Shown piece after piece: positions 34,951 through 42,873 of a DNA stretch of 64,000 nucleotides (the stretch's first letter is position 1; each line of letters opens with the position of its first letter). The translations under genes and the position numbers were made by a program. The stretch comes from Nitrobacteraceae bacterium AZCC 1564. Its GTDB lineage: Bacteria > Pseudomonadota > Alphaproteobacteria > Rhizobiales > Xanthobacteraceae. The stretch lies in the NCBI GenBank assembly GCA_036924835.1, contig JBAGRR010000001.1, positions 1,922,001 through 1,986,000 on the forward strand, given 5' to 3'. A model generated the notes under the pieces. It searched no databases, was not told the DNA's origin, and saw nothing but the letters and a program-made list of their open reading frames with translations.

Positions 34951-37584
34951 TTATGCGAAGTGGAAGTCGTACTTGTCGAGCGAAGCCAGCTTCGTGTCTT
35001 TCAACGTCAGCGAGTGACCGCTTCCCGCGTTGATGACCACGTCCTGACCGCTTTGCGATGCATGAGCCAGAACGTCCGCGAAACTGTCGAACACGCTCTT
35101 GCTGAACTGCACCACATCGTGGCTGCGACCAGCCTCCTGGAAGTCCTTGATGACGTCCTTGCCGAAGTTCGGTGCGAACACAAAGGTGTCACGACCACCA
35201 TTGCCGCTGAACAAGTCGTTGCCTGACGTTCCCTTCAGCATATCGCCACCGTTGGTGCCGAGAATGGCGCTGCCGGCAGCCATGCTGCTGTGACCACTGC
35301 TATCCACGACTTTCGTCGTGAAGTTATGGACAGTATCCGACACCGCTGATTTGGTGGAGAGACTCCATGTGCCATCGCTGGCCGCCTTCACGGTCCCGAC
35401 AGATCCCTTGCCATTATCGTAGATCGTGACCTGGCTATAAGGATCGGCCGTTCCCTTGAACGTCACCGTGTCATTCCATTTCTGGTAGAGACCGGTAAAC
35501 GCGGAATCCGCCGTGTGCGCATCATTATGCGTATCGACATTCAGGCCAACTGCCGCCGATGCCTTGCTGATGTTGCCGGCAGCATCACTGGCTGTCGACG
35601 TGAAGCTGTGTTTTCCATCCGCAAGATTGTCTGCAGCGTAGGTCCACGCTCCCTTGTCATTGGTCGTCGCGGTTCCGATCTGCTTGGTGCCGTCAAACAC
35701 CTTCACCACACTGTTGGCTTCAGCTGTTCCAGTCAGCGTGACGTGATCCGTATGGACTGCACCACCGCTGACTGCCTTTCCATCTGACGAGAACGACGCA
35801 ATCTTCGGTGCATCAGGCGCATGCGTGTCGATCTTCACCGACAAATCGGCAGACGACGCGCTGGTGCCCGCCTTATCCGTGACTTTCGCCGTGAGATTGT
35901 GAGCACCGTCCGCCAGAGCGGTCGTCGTGTAGTTCCACGCACCACTGCTGTTCGCGGTGGCAGTCCCGATCTGCTTGGCGCCATCAAACACCTTAACCAC
36001 GCTGTTCGCAGCCGCAGTCCCCGTCAGGGTCAGCGTGTTGTCGCTGGTGATACCATCCCCTCGGACGCCGGTGTCGTTCGAGAACGACGCGATCTTGGGT
36101 GCACCTGGAGTGCTCGGCGTACCAGGATTGCCCGTAGGATCAGTCGGTGTGGTCGGTGTGGTCGGCGTCGACGGAATGTTGACGGTCACAGCCTTCGAGG
36201 CGGCACCCGTGTTGCCCGCAGCGTCCGTCGCCTTTGACGTGAGGCTATGGTTGCCGCTTGCCAATGCACCGCTCGTGAAGGTCCAGGCACCGCTGTTGTT
36301 CGCCGTCGCCGTTCCGATCTGTGTCGAGCCGTCAAACACCTTAACAGTGCTGTTGGCCTCCGCCGTGCCGGTCACAGTCACAGTGTTGGCCGCGGTCCCT
36401 GCAGTCGCTGCGGTCGTGGCCGCAGTTGAAGCGGCGGACGTAGCCATAGTCGGAGCCGTTGGCGCTGTGGTGTCAATTTTGAGGGACAGCGCCGCAGACG
36501 CAGCACTGGTGGCACCAGACGCATTGGTCGCCTTCGCGGTCAAGCTGTGGCTACCATCCTTCAACGCGGCGGTCGTGTAGGACCACGCACCACTGCCGTT
36601 CGCCGTGGCCGTTCCGATCTGGGTCGTGCCATCGAACACCTTGACGGTGCTGTTGGCAGCAGCCTTACCGGTCAGCGTCACCGTGTTGTCGTTGGTGATG
36701 TGATCGCCAGCGACGCCACTGTCGTTGGAGAAGGCATCAATCTTCGGAGCATCCGGTGTCGTCGGCTGAGTGGGCGTTGTTGGAGACGTCGGGGTTGATG
36801 GCGTTGACCCACTGGTGTTTTGCCCCGTCGTGGCCAAGGCTTTAGCAATCGTGGCACCGTCATTGACGTTTCCACTGATGGTTTGCGTATGGCCGAGCTC
36901 GGACCGCAGGTATAGATCACCGTAGTAGCCAGGTCCGACATGATTGTTCGTGAACGAGACGTTAGTGACCGGTCCGCCTCCAGGCTGGCCTGACCCCATC
37001 TCGGCCATGTAGACAGTGTATCCGCCACCGACGAGAAGGTTATTGTTGATCTTAACGTTGTCGATGGACCCCCAGTAATTGTCCAGCATAATCGCGGACG
37101 TCTGGTTGTTCTCGTTGATGACCGTGTTGTGATCGATGGTCAGATTTTTGAAGCCGCCATCGGCCTGAATGCCGTCAAAGTGAGACGCAGACGAACCGGC
37201 CATGCCATGGATGTAGTTGTCCTGAATGACGGTGTTGTCGCCCCGCACATCGATGCCATCTGCGGCACCATAAATATTGTTGCCGATGAACTTACCCTGG
37301 CCGGCGATGCCCATGCCGCCGGCGCCTTGAGCGTCAATCGTGCAGTTCTGGACGACGACGCCGGTCACGCCCTTATCGATCTGAACAACGTTATAACCGC
37401 TGGACGACACCTTGCAGTTCAGGAGCGTCACGTTCGGAGCTTTAATGACGACGCCACCCGAGATATCCAGGCCTTGGATGACGGCTCCTGGCGTGGTGAT
37501 GACGAGCGGTCCAGACGACTTGAGCGTCACTCCCGCGGGAACTCCAGTACTGGTTGCATCAGGAAATCCAGTTGCTGTGGCCAA
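34951..37584 (-). CDS. secreted beta-helix/Ig-repeat protein with RTX-like tail, probable type I secretion substrate
   Basis: An 877-residue protein without a Sec signal peptide. Residues 5-245: right-handed parallel beta-helix of the pectate-lyase-like kind (stacked turns NNIYGAADGIDVRGDN, NYIHGMAG, HFDGIQADGG, NNLLVGGGYTVYM). Residues 255-277: Pro/Thr linker. Then five Ig-like repeats at about 278-372, 380-470, 494-587, 591-684 and 695-772; the first four share KVFDGxxQIGTAT and GAW. Residues 775-877: RTX-like GGDMLKGTSGNDLFSGNGGRD and an Asp/Phe-rich end with aliphatic residues, the usual type I signal. It lies upstream of PrtD/PrtE genes on the same strand. By analogy with PlyA/PlyB (PrsDE of Rhizobium leguminosarum), it may cleave or bind the cell's own exopolysaccharide; catalytic residues are not identified. 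Confidence 0.88.
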   Translation of the reverse strand: MATATGFPDATSTGVPAGVTLKSSGPLVITTPGAVIQGLDISGGVVIKAPNVTLLNCKVSSSGYNVVQIDKGVTGVVVQNCTIDAQGAGGMGIAGQGKFIGNNIYGAADGIDVRGDNTVIQDNYIHGMAGSSASHFDGIQADGGFKNLTIDHNTVINENNQTSAIMLDNYWGSIDNVKINNNLLVGGGYTVYMAEMGSGQPGGGPVTNVSFTNNHVGPGYYGDLYLRSELGHTQTISGNVNDGATIAKALATTGQNTSGSTPSTPTSPTTPTQPTTPDAPKIDAFSNDSGVAGDHITNDNTVTLTGKAAANSTVKVFDGTTQIGTATANGSGAWSYTTAALKDGSHSLTAKATNASGATSAASAALSLKIDTTAPTAPTMATSAASTAATTAATAGTAANTVTVTGTAEANSTVKVFDGSTQIGTATANNSGAWTFTSGALASGNHSLTSKATDAAGNTGAASKAVTVNIPSTPTTPTTPTDPTGNPGTPSTPGAPKIASFSNDTGVRGDGITSDNTLTLTGTAAANSVVKVFDGAKQIGTATANSSGAWNYTTTALADGAHNLTAKVTDKAGTSASSADLSVKIDTHAPDAPKIASFSSDGKAVSGGAVHTDHVTLTGTAEANSVVKVFDGTKQIGTATTNDKGAWTYAADNLADGKHSFTSTASDAAGNISKASAAVGLNVDTHNDAHTADSAFTGLYQKWNDTVTFKGTADPYSQVTIYDNGKGSVGTVKAASDGTWSLSTKSAVSDTVHNFTTKVVDSSGHSSMAAGSAILGTNGGDMLKGTSGNDLFSGNGGRDTFVFAPNFGKDVIKDFQEAGRSHDVVQFSKSVFDSFADVLAHASQSGQDVVINAGSGHSLTLKDTKLASLDKYDFHFA

Positions 37585-38529
37585 TTTAACTCTCCTTCAA
37601 GTTCGACGGTAGTTTAATGCTCGACCGACTTGTGTGATGCGATCGGTCGAGCAGTTCACCGGGGCCGTATTGGTCGATTGCGAGCGGCTTTTTTGGGACG
37701 ATATAGCGGCTCGCCGAAGGTGATTTTCGTTTTGTTAATCAAACTTGGCACGGAAACCAGATTGATCGAGTTAATCTCTTTGAATCTGCTGGCGATTTCA
37801 GGATTAAACGCAACCAAGCGACGCGGAATTTGTGGTGTATTGATCACACGCAACGCAAATGTTCATAAACCAACGTTTCAATATATCCCTTATTCAGCAA
37901 TATATTCCCAAGGGCGGCCTTTACTCACACGCTGGAGATATTAAGGCCATACATTGCAACTCGAAATTTGACACTATCTAGGCGCGCATTGCTCGACGTT
38001 AAAAATTAGAAAGTCATGCCGGCTCAACTATAGATAATCCTTACCTACGGATTCACTGCGGTTCTGGCTTCTCGCAGATGCACTAAGTCCCGGAATATCG
38101 AATCACTTTAAAATACCACTAAAGCACAATTACCCAGCATAACCACTCGCCTTCCCGCCCAGAATGCATCGCCGGCCTCGCCCAGCGGAAAACTCCACTC
38201 GGATAATCAAACCTAATTTAACGGTAAATCGCGCTCAATAACGCGCCCGCCACATCAAGCCCCGGAAAGGGAAGCACCTCCGGTCGCGCGGTGGTGGCGG
38301 ATATTGGAGGTAACTGGGAATATTTCCACACCACACTTTCAAATAAGCCTGATGTTGGGAGAGGCATCACGAAGGGGCAGGCTCGCGTATCTCCACCCGA
38401 CCGAGCCGAAGCCAATTAAATACCCATTGCCGCGTGCGAGACATATTCTGATCAACAGTTGATCGAAAATGGAGGCCAATCTCCCGGCTACTCGATCCCG
38501 ACAGGACTTGCGAAGAGAGACAGCCAGAT
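37585..38529. other. long AT-richer intergenic region between divergent genes
   Basis: 945 nt between the RTX-type gene (minus) and the 2OG oxygenase gene (plus); both promoters should lie here. A perfect inverted repeat occurs at 37618-37653. Several short open frames exist, the longest 104 codons (37630-37944, plus) and 65 codons (37656-37853 and 38218-38415, minus), but none shows family similarity, good ribosome binding sites or the codon bias of the neighbours. Base composition is clearly more AT-rich than in genes, particularly 37720-38220. Confidence 0.6.
37618..37653. promoter_or_regulatory. inverted repeat in the leader of the RTX-type gene
   Basis: TGCTCGACCGA and TCGGTCGAGCA form 11-bp perfect arms around 14 nt, 34 nt upstream of the start codon on the minus strand. 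It could be an operator or an mRNA hairpin in the leader. Confidence 0.55.
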
Positions 38530-39630
38530 ATGACGCCGATCAAGCCCCTCAGCGCCGGCGAACCGGCCCCATGGTTCTCTGCAGCGACAGGAAACACTTC
38601 CGAGAAGGTTGCTTTCGATGAGCTGGCGGGTCGTCACATTGTCTTGTTTTTCTTCGGCTCCGCCAGAGGGCCTGAGATAGCCAAGACTTTGGTCACGTTC
38701 GGACGTCATAACGACCTGTTCGATCATAAGCGGGCGCTTTTTCTGGGCGTTAGCAATGATCCCGACGATTTCCATCATGGGCGCGTGCATCAGCGCCCCC
38801 CTGGACAGCTTTTCGTTCTCGACACTGATGCACTTGTCGCAAGACATTATGGGCTGGCAGATCCAGAACCGGCGGCGACGCACATCCGCCCGACTGCATT
38901 CATATTGAGTCCCACGTTACAGATCCTGGAGATCGTGCCTTTCACCGAGCCGGCAGCGTTTACTGAGCGAGTTATCGCTTTGCTCCGCGAGTATCTGCCA
39001 AGGCCGTCCCGCGCTGGAAACGCGCCTGTGCTGCATGTTCCTAACGTGTTCGATCGCGCGTTCTGCCGCGAGCTTGTGAGCCTCTATGAGGCCGCTGGTG
39101 GGCGCGAGATTGGCGCGATTGAAAAGGAAGGCAAGATCGTCGAAAAATTCGACCCCGCCTTCAGGAAACGTTTGGACTACTTTATTTCCGACGCAACTGC
39201 GCTCCAGCGGACAAGAGACCTGCTGGAACGTCGACTATTGCCGATGGTGTACCGCGCCTTTCAGTTCTCTACGACGCGCATCGAGCGATATCTCGTTGGA
39301 CGCTATGATGCGGAGACGGGAGGCCATTTTCGACCGCATCGCGACAATACCGCTCCTGTCGTCGCCCATCGCCGCTTTGCTGTAACAATCAATTTGAACG
39401 AGGGTTACGAAGGCGGCGATCTTCGCTTTCCGGAATTCGGTAGCGAAACTTACCGAGCTCCGCCTGGGGACGCGATCGTGTTCTCCTGCTCGCTGTTGCA
39501 TGAGGTGACGCCGGTTACACGAGATCACCGCTACGCGTTTATCTCCTTCTTCTACGATGAGCGCTCTCAACAGATGCGCGAGGCATATATGAAGTCGATG
39601 GCCCAGACCCAAACACCCACTTACGTGTAA
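38530..39630 (+). CDS. 2-oxoglutarate/Fe(II) dioxygenase with peroxiredoxin-like N-terminal domain
   Basis: A 366-residue two-domain protein. Residues 1-155 have the fold pattern of AhpC/TSA peroxiredoxins (PWFSAATG, HIVLFFFGSARGPE, PTAFILSP) but contain no cysteine at all, so no peroxidase activity is possible. Residues 165-345 are a prolyl-4-hydroxylase-like domain with iron ligands His270 and Asp272 (HFRPHRDN) and His324 (SLLHEV), and Arg334 for the 2-oxoglutarate carboxylate. The enzyme would hydroxylate a protein or small molecule, with the dead redoxin domain perhaps serving as a binding platform. A family with this fusion exists in alphaproteobacteria, but its substrate is not known to me. 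Confidence 0.85.
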   Translation: MTPIKPLSAGEPAPWFSAATGNTSEKVAFDELAGRHIVLFFFGSARGPEIAKTLVTFGRHNDLFDHKRALFLGVSNDPDDFHHGRVHQRPPGQLFVLDTDALVARHYGLADPEPAATHIRPTAFILSPTLQILEIVPFTEPAAFTERVIALLREYLPRPSRAGNAPVLHVPNVFDRAFCRELVSLYEAAGGREIGAIEKEGKIVEKFDPAFRKRLDYFISDATALQRTRDLLERRLLPMVYRAFQFSTTRIERYLVGRYDAETGGHFRPHRDNTAPVVAHRRFAVTINLNEGYEGGDLRFPEFGSETYRAPPGDAIVFSCSLLHEVTPVTRDHRYAFISFFYDERSQQMREAYMKSMAQTQTPTYV

Positions 39631-39650
39631 CAAAGGTCCAGTCCTCTCCG

Positions 39651-39692
39651 CCGGGTAGCACATACCGAAAGTCAGCGGTGCGTGCTGCCCGG
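39651..39692 (+). terminator. hairpin downstream of the 2OG dioxygenase gene
   Basis: CCGGGTAGCAC and GTGCTGCCCGG pair over 11 bp with one G-T type mismatch around a 20-nt loop, starting 20 nt after the stop. No T-run follows, so this is a tentative terminator. Confidence 0.4.
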
Positions 39693-39900
39693 CTACAGAA
39701 TCCCCGCCAGTAGCGCACCAAGTTGGATTTGCGAATTAAACGCAGGCCCAACGAAAACATTGACATGCCCAACATTTATAATGATGATTTATATGCATGA
39801 TTTAAGTGAATTATATTACCCGTGCGCCGTCGGCTCCGTTTTGGAGGTAATAAATCCACGGCCACCGGATCGTACCTAGCGACCGAAGGAGATCCTTGGG

Positions 39901-40695
39901 ATGGCTGACGCTGGACTGAGAGCCCTGGTCAAAAAATCGCTTCTTCTACATCGATCCTACAAGATGCTCCGCGATGCGCGGAACATACCGGCCAAGAAAT
40001 TATTTCGACCGGCGCAAATTCAGGCAGTCTATAAAGTCCTACCAAATACCATGCTTCCAATGCCTCGCCTCTTTGACGCCTACGAGGCCGTAACTTCAAT
40101 CAACTCGGAAGGCCTTGCTGGCGATATCGTCGAGTGTGGCGTTTGGAACGGCGGATGCGTTGGACTAATGGCTATCGCCAACTCAAATCATCCAGGGCCG
40201 CATCGGCGTTTTCACCTCTTCGATTCTTTCGAAGGCCTACCGCAGCCATCATCTCACGACAAGGAAGTGATCGTCGACTTCGAAGCGAGACATCCCGGCG
40301 TACAAATGCGCGACGATGATCCTGAATTGATCCCAATCGGCGCCTGTGCTGGAATATCTCAACCAGCCGTCGAAAATTTTCTCGTCAAGAAGCTCGGCCT
40401 AGCGAAGGAGAGCTTTGTTTTTCACGTAGGCTGGTTTCAGGACACGGTTCCGCGTTCACTGAGCGCAATAGATCAGATCGCCCTGCTGAGAATCGACGGT
40501 GACTGGTATGACTCTACAAAAGTCTGTCTTGAGACGCTTTATGATCGGGTCGTGAGGGATGGATTTATAATCATTGATGACTATGGGACGTTTTCCGGTT
40601 GCAGAAAGGCCGTAGACGAATTCTTCTCAAAAGCTGGAATAGCGCCCCTCATCCGCCAATCGGACCAAGACTGCATTTACTTTCGAAAGCCCTGA
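39901..40695 (+). CDS. TylF/MycF family O-methyltransferase
   Basis: SAM-dependent methyltransferase of 264 residues related to macrocin O-methyltransferase. Signature parts are GDIVECGVWNGGCV (SAM-binding loop), LFDSFEGLPQPS, LRIDGDWYDSTKVCLE with the metal-binding Asp, and IIIDDYGTFSGCRKAVDEF with the second Asp pair. TylF-type enzymes use Mg2+ and methylate sugar hydroxyls; inside this polysaccharide locus it may methylate a sugar residue of the polymer. AAGGAGAT lies 7 nt before the ATG. Preceding sequence (39700-39900) is AT-rich. Confidence 0.88.
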   Translation: MADAGLRALVKKSLLLHRSYKMLRDARNIPAKKLFRPAQIQAVYKVLPNTMLPMPRLFDAYEAVTSINSEGLAGDIVECGVWNGGCVGLMAIANSNHPGPHRRFHLFDSFEGLPQPSSHDKEVIVDFEARHPGVQMRDDDPELIPIGACAGISQPAVENFLVKKLGLAKESFVFHVGWFQDTVPRSLSAIDQIALLRIDGDWYDSTKVCLETLYDRVVRDGFIIIDDYGTFSGCRKAVDEFFSKAGIAPLIRQSDQDCIYFRKP

Positions 40696-40777
40696 CGGGC
40701 CGTTTCTCACCGAACGACGTTTTGATGTGCGATCTGCTATTTCGCGCGAGCGCCACGCCCATACTCTTGGATGAAAT

Positions 40778-41653
40778 TTATTGTTGACGTGCCAGTGCCG
40801 GCGGCGCCCGCAATTTCACGCCGGTCACCTTGTCCACGTTTCCAGAGACAATCGGTTTGTTTCCAAGCTCGGCGCGGATATCCCAATAGCCGTAGTATCC
40901 CTTTACGAGAACGTTGTTGGTGAACGCGATGTTGGTGACGGGACCCCCACCAGGCTGGCCTTTGCCCACCTCGGCTAGATAAACAGTATATCCGCCACCG
41001 ACCAGCAGATTGTTGTTGATCTTTACGTTGTCGATCGGCCCCCAGTAGTTATCGAGCATGATGGTGGACGTCTGGCCGTGTTCGTTGATCACCGTGTTGT
41101 GCTCGATAGTTAGATTTTTGAAAGCGCCGTCTGCCTGGATGCTATCGAAATGTGCGCTGGGTGGGCCTGCCATATCGTGAATGTAGTTGTCCTGGATGAC
41201 GGTGTCGTCACCCCAAATATTGATGCCGTCCGCGGCACCATGAATGTTGTTGGCAATGAATTTTCCCTGCCCCGTGATACCGGCGCCGCCTGCAGCCTGG
41301 TTGTCGATCTCGCAGTTTTGGACAATCACGCCCGTCAGGCCTTTTTCGATTCGCACCACGTAGAAGCCGTTGGATTTGATTCTAGAATTCTGAAGCGTCA
41401 CATTCGAAGCTTTGATAATAACGTCGCCCGAAATATCGAGGGCTTCAATGACGGCTCCAGGCGTATTGATAACGAGAGGCCCGGACGGTTTAAGCGTCAA
41501 CCCTGCAGGGGGCCCCGTATTTGTTGCATCCGGAAAGCCGGAGATATCTACGGCAGACTTTTTGTCGCCGTTCTGGTCAGCATGGCTTTCGCTTGCAAGC
41601 ATCAGCACCAACCACAGGACCGCAATGATCTTAACACGCTCAAATTGCGACAT
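40778..41653 (-). CDS. Sec-exported beta-helix protein, paralogue of the RTX-type protein
   Basis: A 291-residue protein with a clear signal peptide (1-25, ASESHA). The rest is a right-handed beta-helix closely matching residues 5-240 of the type I secretion protein at 34951-37584: shared blocks include TPGAVIEALDISGDV/TPGAVIQGLDISGGV, GQGKFIANNIHGAADGI, TVIQDNYIH, SIQADGAFKNLTIEHNTV and NNLLVGGGYTVY. It lacks the Ig repeats and RTX tail. So one domain is exported by two routes: here through Sec to the periplasm or cell surface. Its start overlaps the end of a glycosyltransferase gene by 14 nt, so it belongs to the polysaccharide operon. A polysaccharide lyase or hydrolase role (control of chain length or release) is likely but not shown. 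Confidence 0.88.
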   Translation of the reverse strand: MSQFERVKIIAVLWLVLMLASESHADQNGDKKSAVDISGFPDATNTGPPAGLTLKPSGPLVINTPGAVIEALDISGDVIIKASNVTLQNSRIKSNGFYVVRIEKGLTGVIVQNCEIDNQAAGGAGITGQGKFIANNIHGAADGINIWGDDTVIQDNYIHDMAGPPSAHFDSIQADGAFKNLTIEHNTVINEHGQTSTIMLDNYWGPIDNVKINNNLLVGGGYTVYLAEVGKGQPGGGPVTNIAFTNNVLVKGYYGYWDIRAELGNKPIVSGNVDKVTGVKLRAPPALARQQ

Positions 41654-42833
41654 CCGCGTACTCCGCTATTGAGTCGGATACGGGCCCATTATCGAACAAT
41701 CGTTGTAACACCTGCTTCTTGCGCCGCTCTGCGACCATATCCCAACGAAACAATTGAGATCGTTCCACGGCAGCAGCGCTCATATCGATGCGGCGCTTTT
41801 TATCCTCGGCTAGCAGTTGAATGCCTTCTATCCATCCCTTCTCGTCAAAAGGATCGAGCACAAATCCTTCCTGACCATGCCGCACGATCCTTCCCACGCC
41901 CATCGGCGTTGTGAGAATGGGTAATCCGCCTCCACAGGCTTCGTAGATCACCAGCGGAGCCCCCTCCTCCAGAGAGGGGAAAGCGAATACATCCGCGGAG
42001 CGGTAGAGCGCGCCAATATCAGAGACAAACTCGAGCACCACGACATCATCTCTTGCAAGCAACGCCGCACATTTTTCCTTGATCGTTGCCTCCATTGCTC
42101 CAGCCAGAACCAAGCGGCCACGCACTTTGCTCTTCGACCAGTACTCCAGCAACAGATGACAGCCCTTGCGAACGCAGATCGTTCCCGCGAAGACAACGGT
42201 TAATCCGTCACACGGTTCAAGAAGTCTGGACGATCCATGAATACGCGCTGGATCCCAGCCATAACTCGCCGAAATGATCTTCGAGGCTGCCAAACCATTT
42301 TCCAGCAGCGAATGCTCTACTATCAGACTTGGACAGAACACATAATCGACTGCCTCAAGCGCTTCCTGCTCCGCAGCCACGGAAGCTTCGGTGATCGTGT
42401 GACCAGGCGCTACCCCCAGGCGCATGTATTCCTCGTCGAGAATTCCTTTAGCCGTTCCCCGATGACAATTGATCATCTCGCGGAAAATCCTGACGTTCGC
42501 TCGCTTCAGCTCCTTGATGGCGCCTATCGATGCGTCAGGCCAAATATACGCAGCGCGCGTCTGCGACGGAGCAGCCTTAACCTGAGAACTAAACGCGGAA
42601 TGAATTCTGCTTGTCGAGATCGAACGCACCCATCGATAGGGGACATACCGCGCCCAATACGGGAGCGCCTGAATGACCCGCGCCGGATGTACGGAGAGCC
42701 TGCGCGTGCGCGGCGTAACGACTGTGACGGCTAACTCGTCGCTCGCCATACCTTTCGCAATCATTCCGCACGTATAACTCGGCCCGCGATTGGTGAGAGG
42801 CAACGGGAGGAAAACATCGAGCCGCGCAGACAT
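41640..42833 (-). CDS. GT4-type glycosyltransferase
   Basis: Group 1 glycosyltransferase (GT-B fold) of about 397 residues. The N-terminal domain has the acceptor-binding PLTNRGPSYTCGMIAKGM. The C-terminal donor domain shows VVFAGTICVRKGCHLLLEYW and the E-x7-E motif FPSLEEGAPLVIYEACGGG, a nucleotide-sugar ribose/phosphate signature. It would add one sugar to the lipid-linked repeat unit at the cytoplasmic side of the inner membrane. The ATG at 42833 is chosen, 40 nt after the previous gene's stop; an upstream Met at 42956 would overlap that gene. It is followed directly by the beta-helix gene. Confidence 0.85.
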   Translation of the reverse strand: MSARLDVFLPLPLTNRGPSYTCGMIAKGMASDELAVTVVTPRTRRLSVHPARVIQALPYWARYVPYRWVRSISTSRIHSAFSSQVKAAPSQTRAAYIWPDASIGAIKELKRANVRIFREMINCHRGTAKGILDEEYMRLGVAPGHTITEASVAAEQEALEAVDYVFCPSLIVEHSLLENGLAASKIISASYGWDPARIHGSSRLLEPCDGLTVVFAGTICVRKGCHLLLEYWSKSKVRGRLVLAGAMEATIKEKCAALLARDDVVVLEFVSDIGALYRSADVFAFPSLEEGAPLVIYEACGGGLPILTTPMGVGRIVRHGQEGFVLDPFDEKGWIEGIQLLAEDKKRRIDMSAAAVERSQLFRWDMVAERRKKQVLQRLFDNGPVSDSIAEYADVAI

Positions 42834-42873
42834 CACAATGTCCCCGCTATCAAAGCATTTCGTAGCATGACAT

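Noticed and set aside
35957-36580. 207-codon plus-strand open frame rich in Val/Ala
   Set aside because: It is antisense to the Ig repeats; the repetitive composition follows from the Thr/Ala/Gly codons of the repeats on the other strand.
35250-36760. Regularly spaced repeats considered as a CRISPR array
   Set aside because: The repeats are about 270-300 nt apart, encode Ig-like domains in one open frame, and lack 28-37 nt conserved repeat units with unique spacers.
37630-37944. 104-codon plus-strand frame in the long intergenic region
   Set aside because: No ribosome binding site, no similarity, and rare-codon use unlike the neighbours; it also overlaps the candidate leader hairpin of the RTX-type gene.
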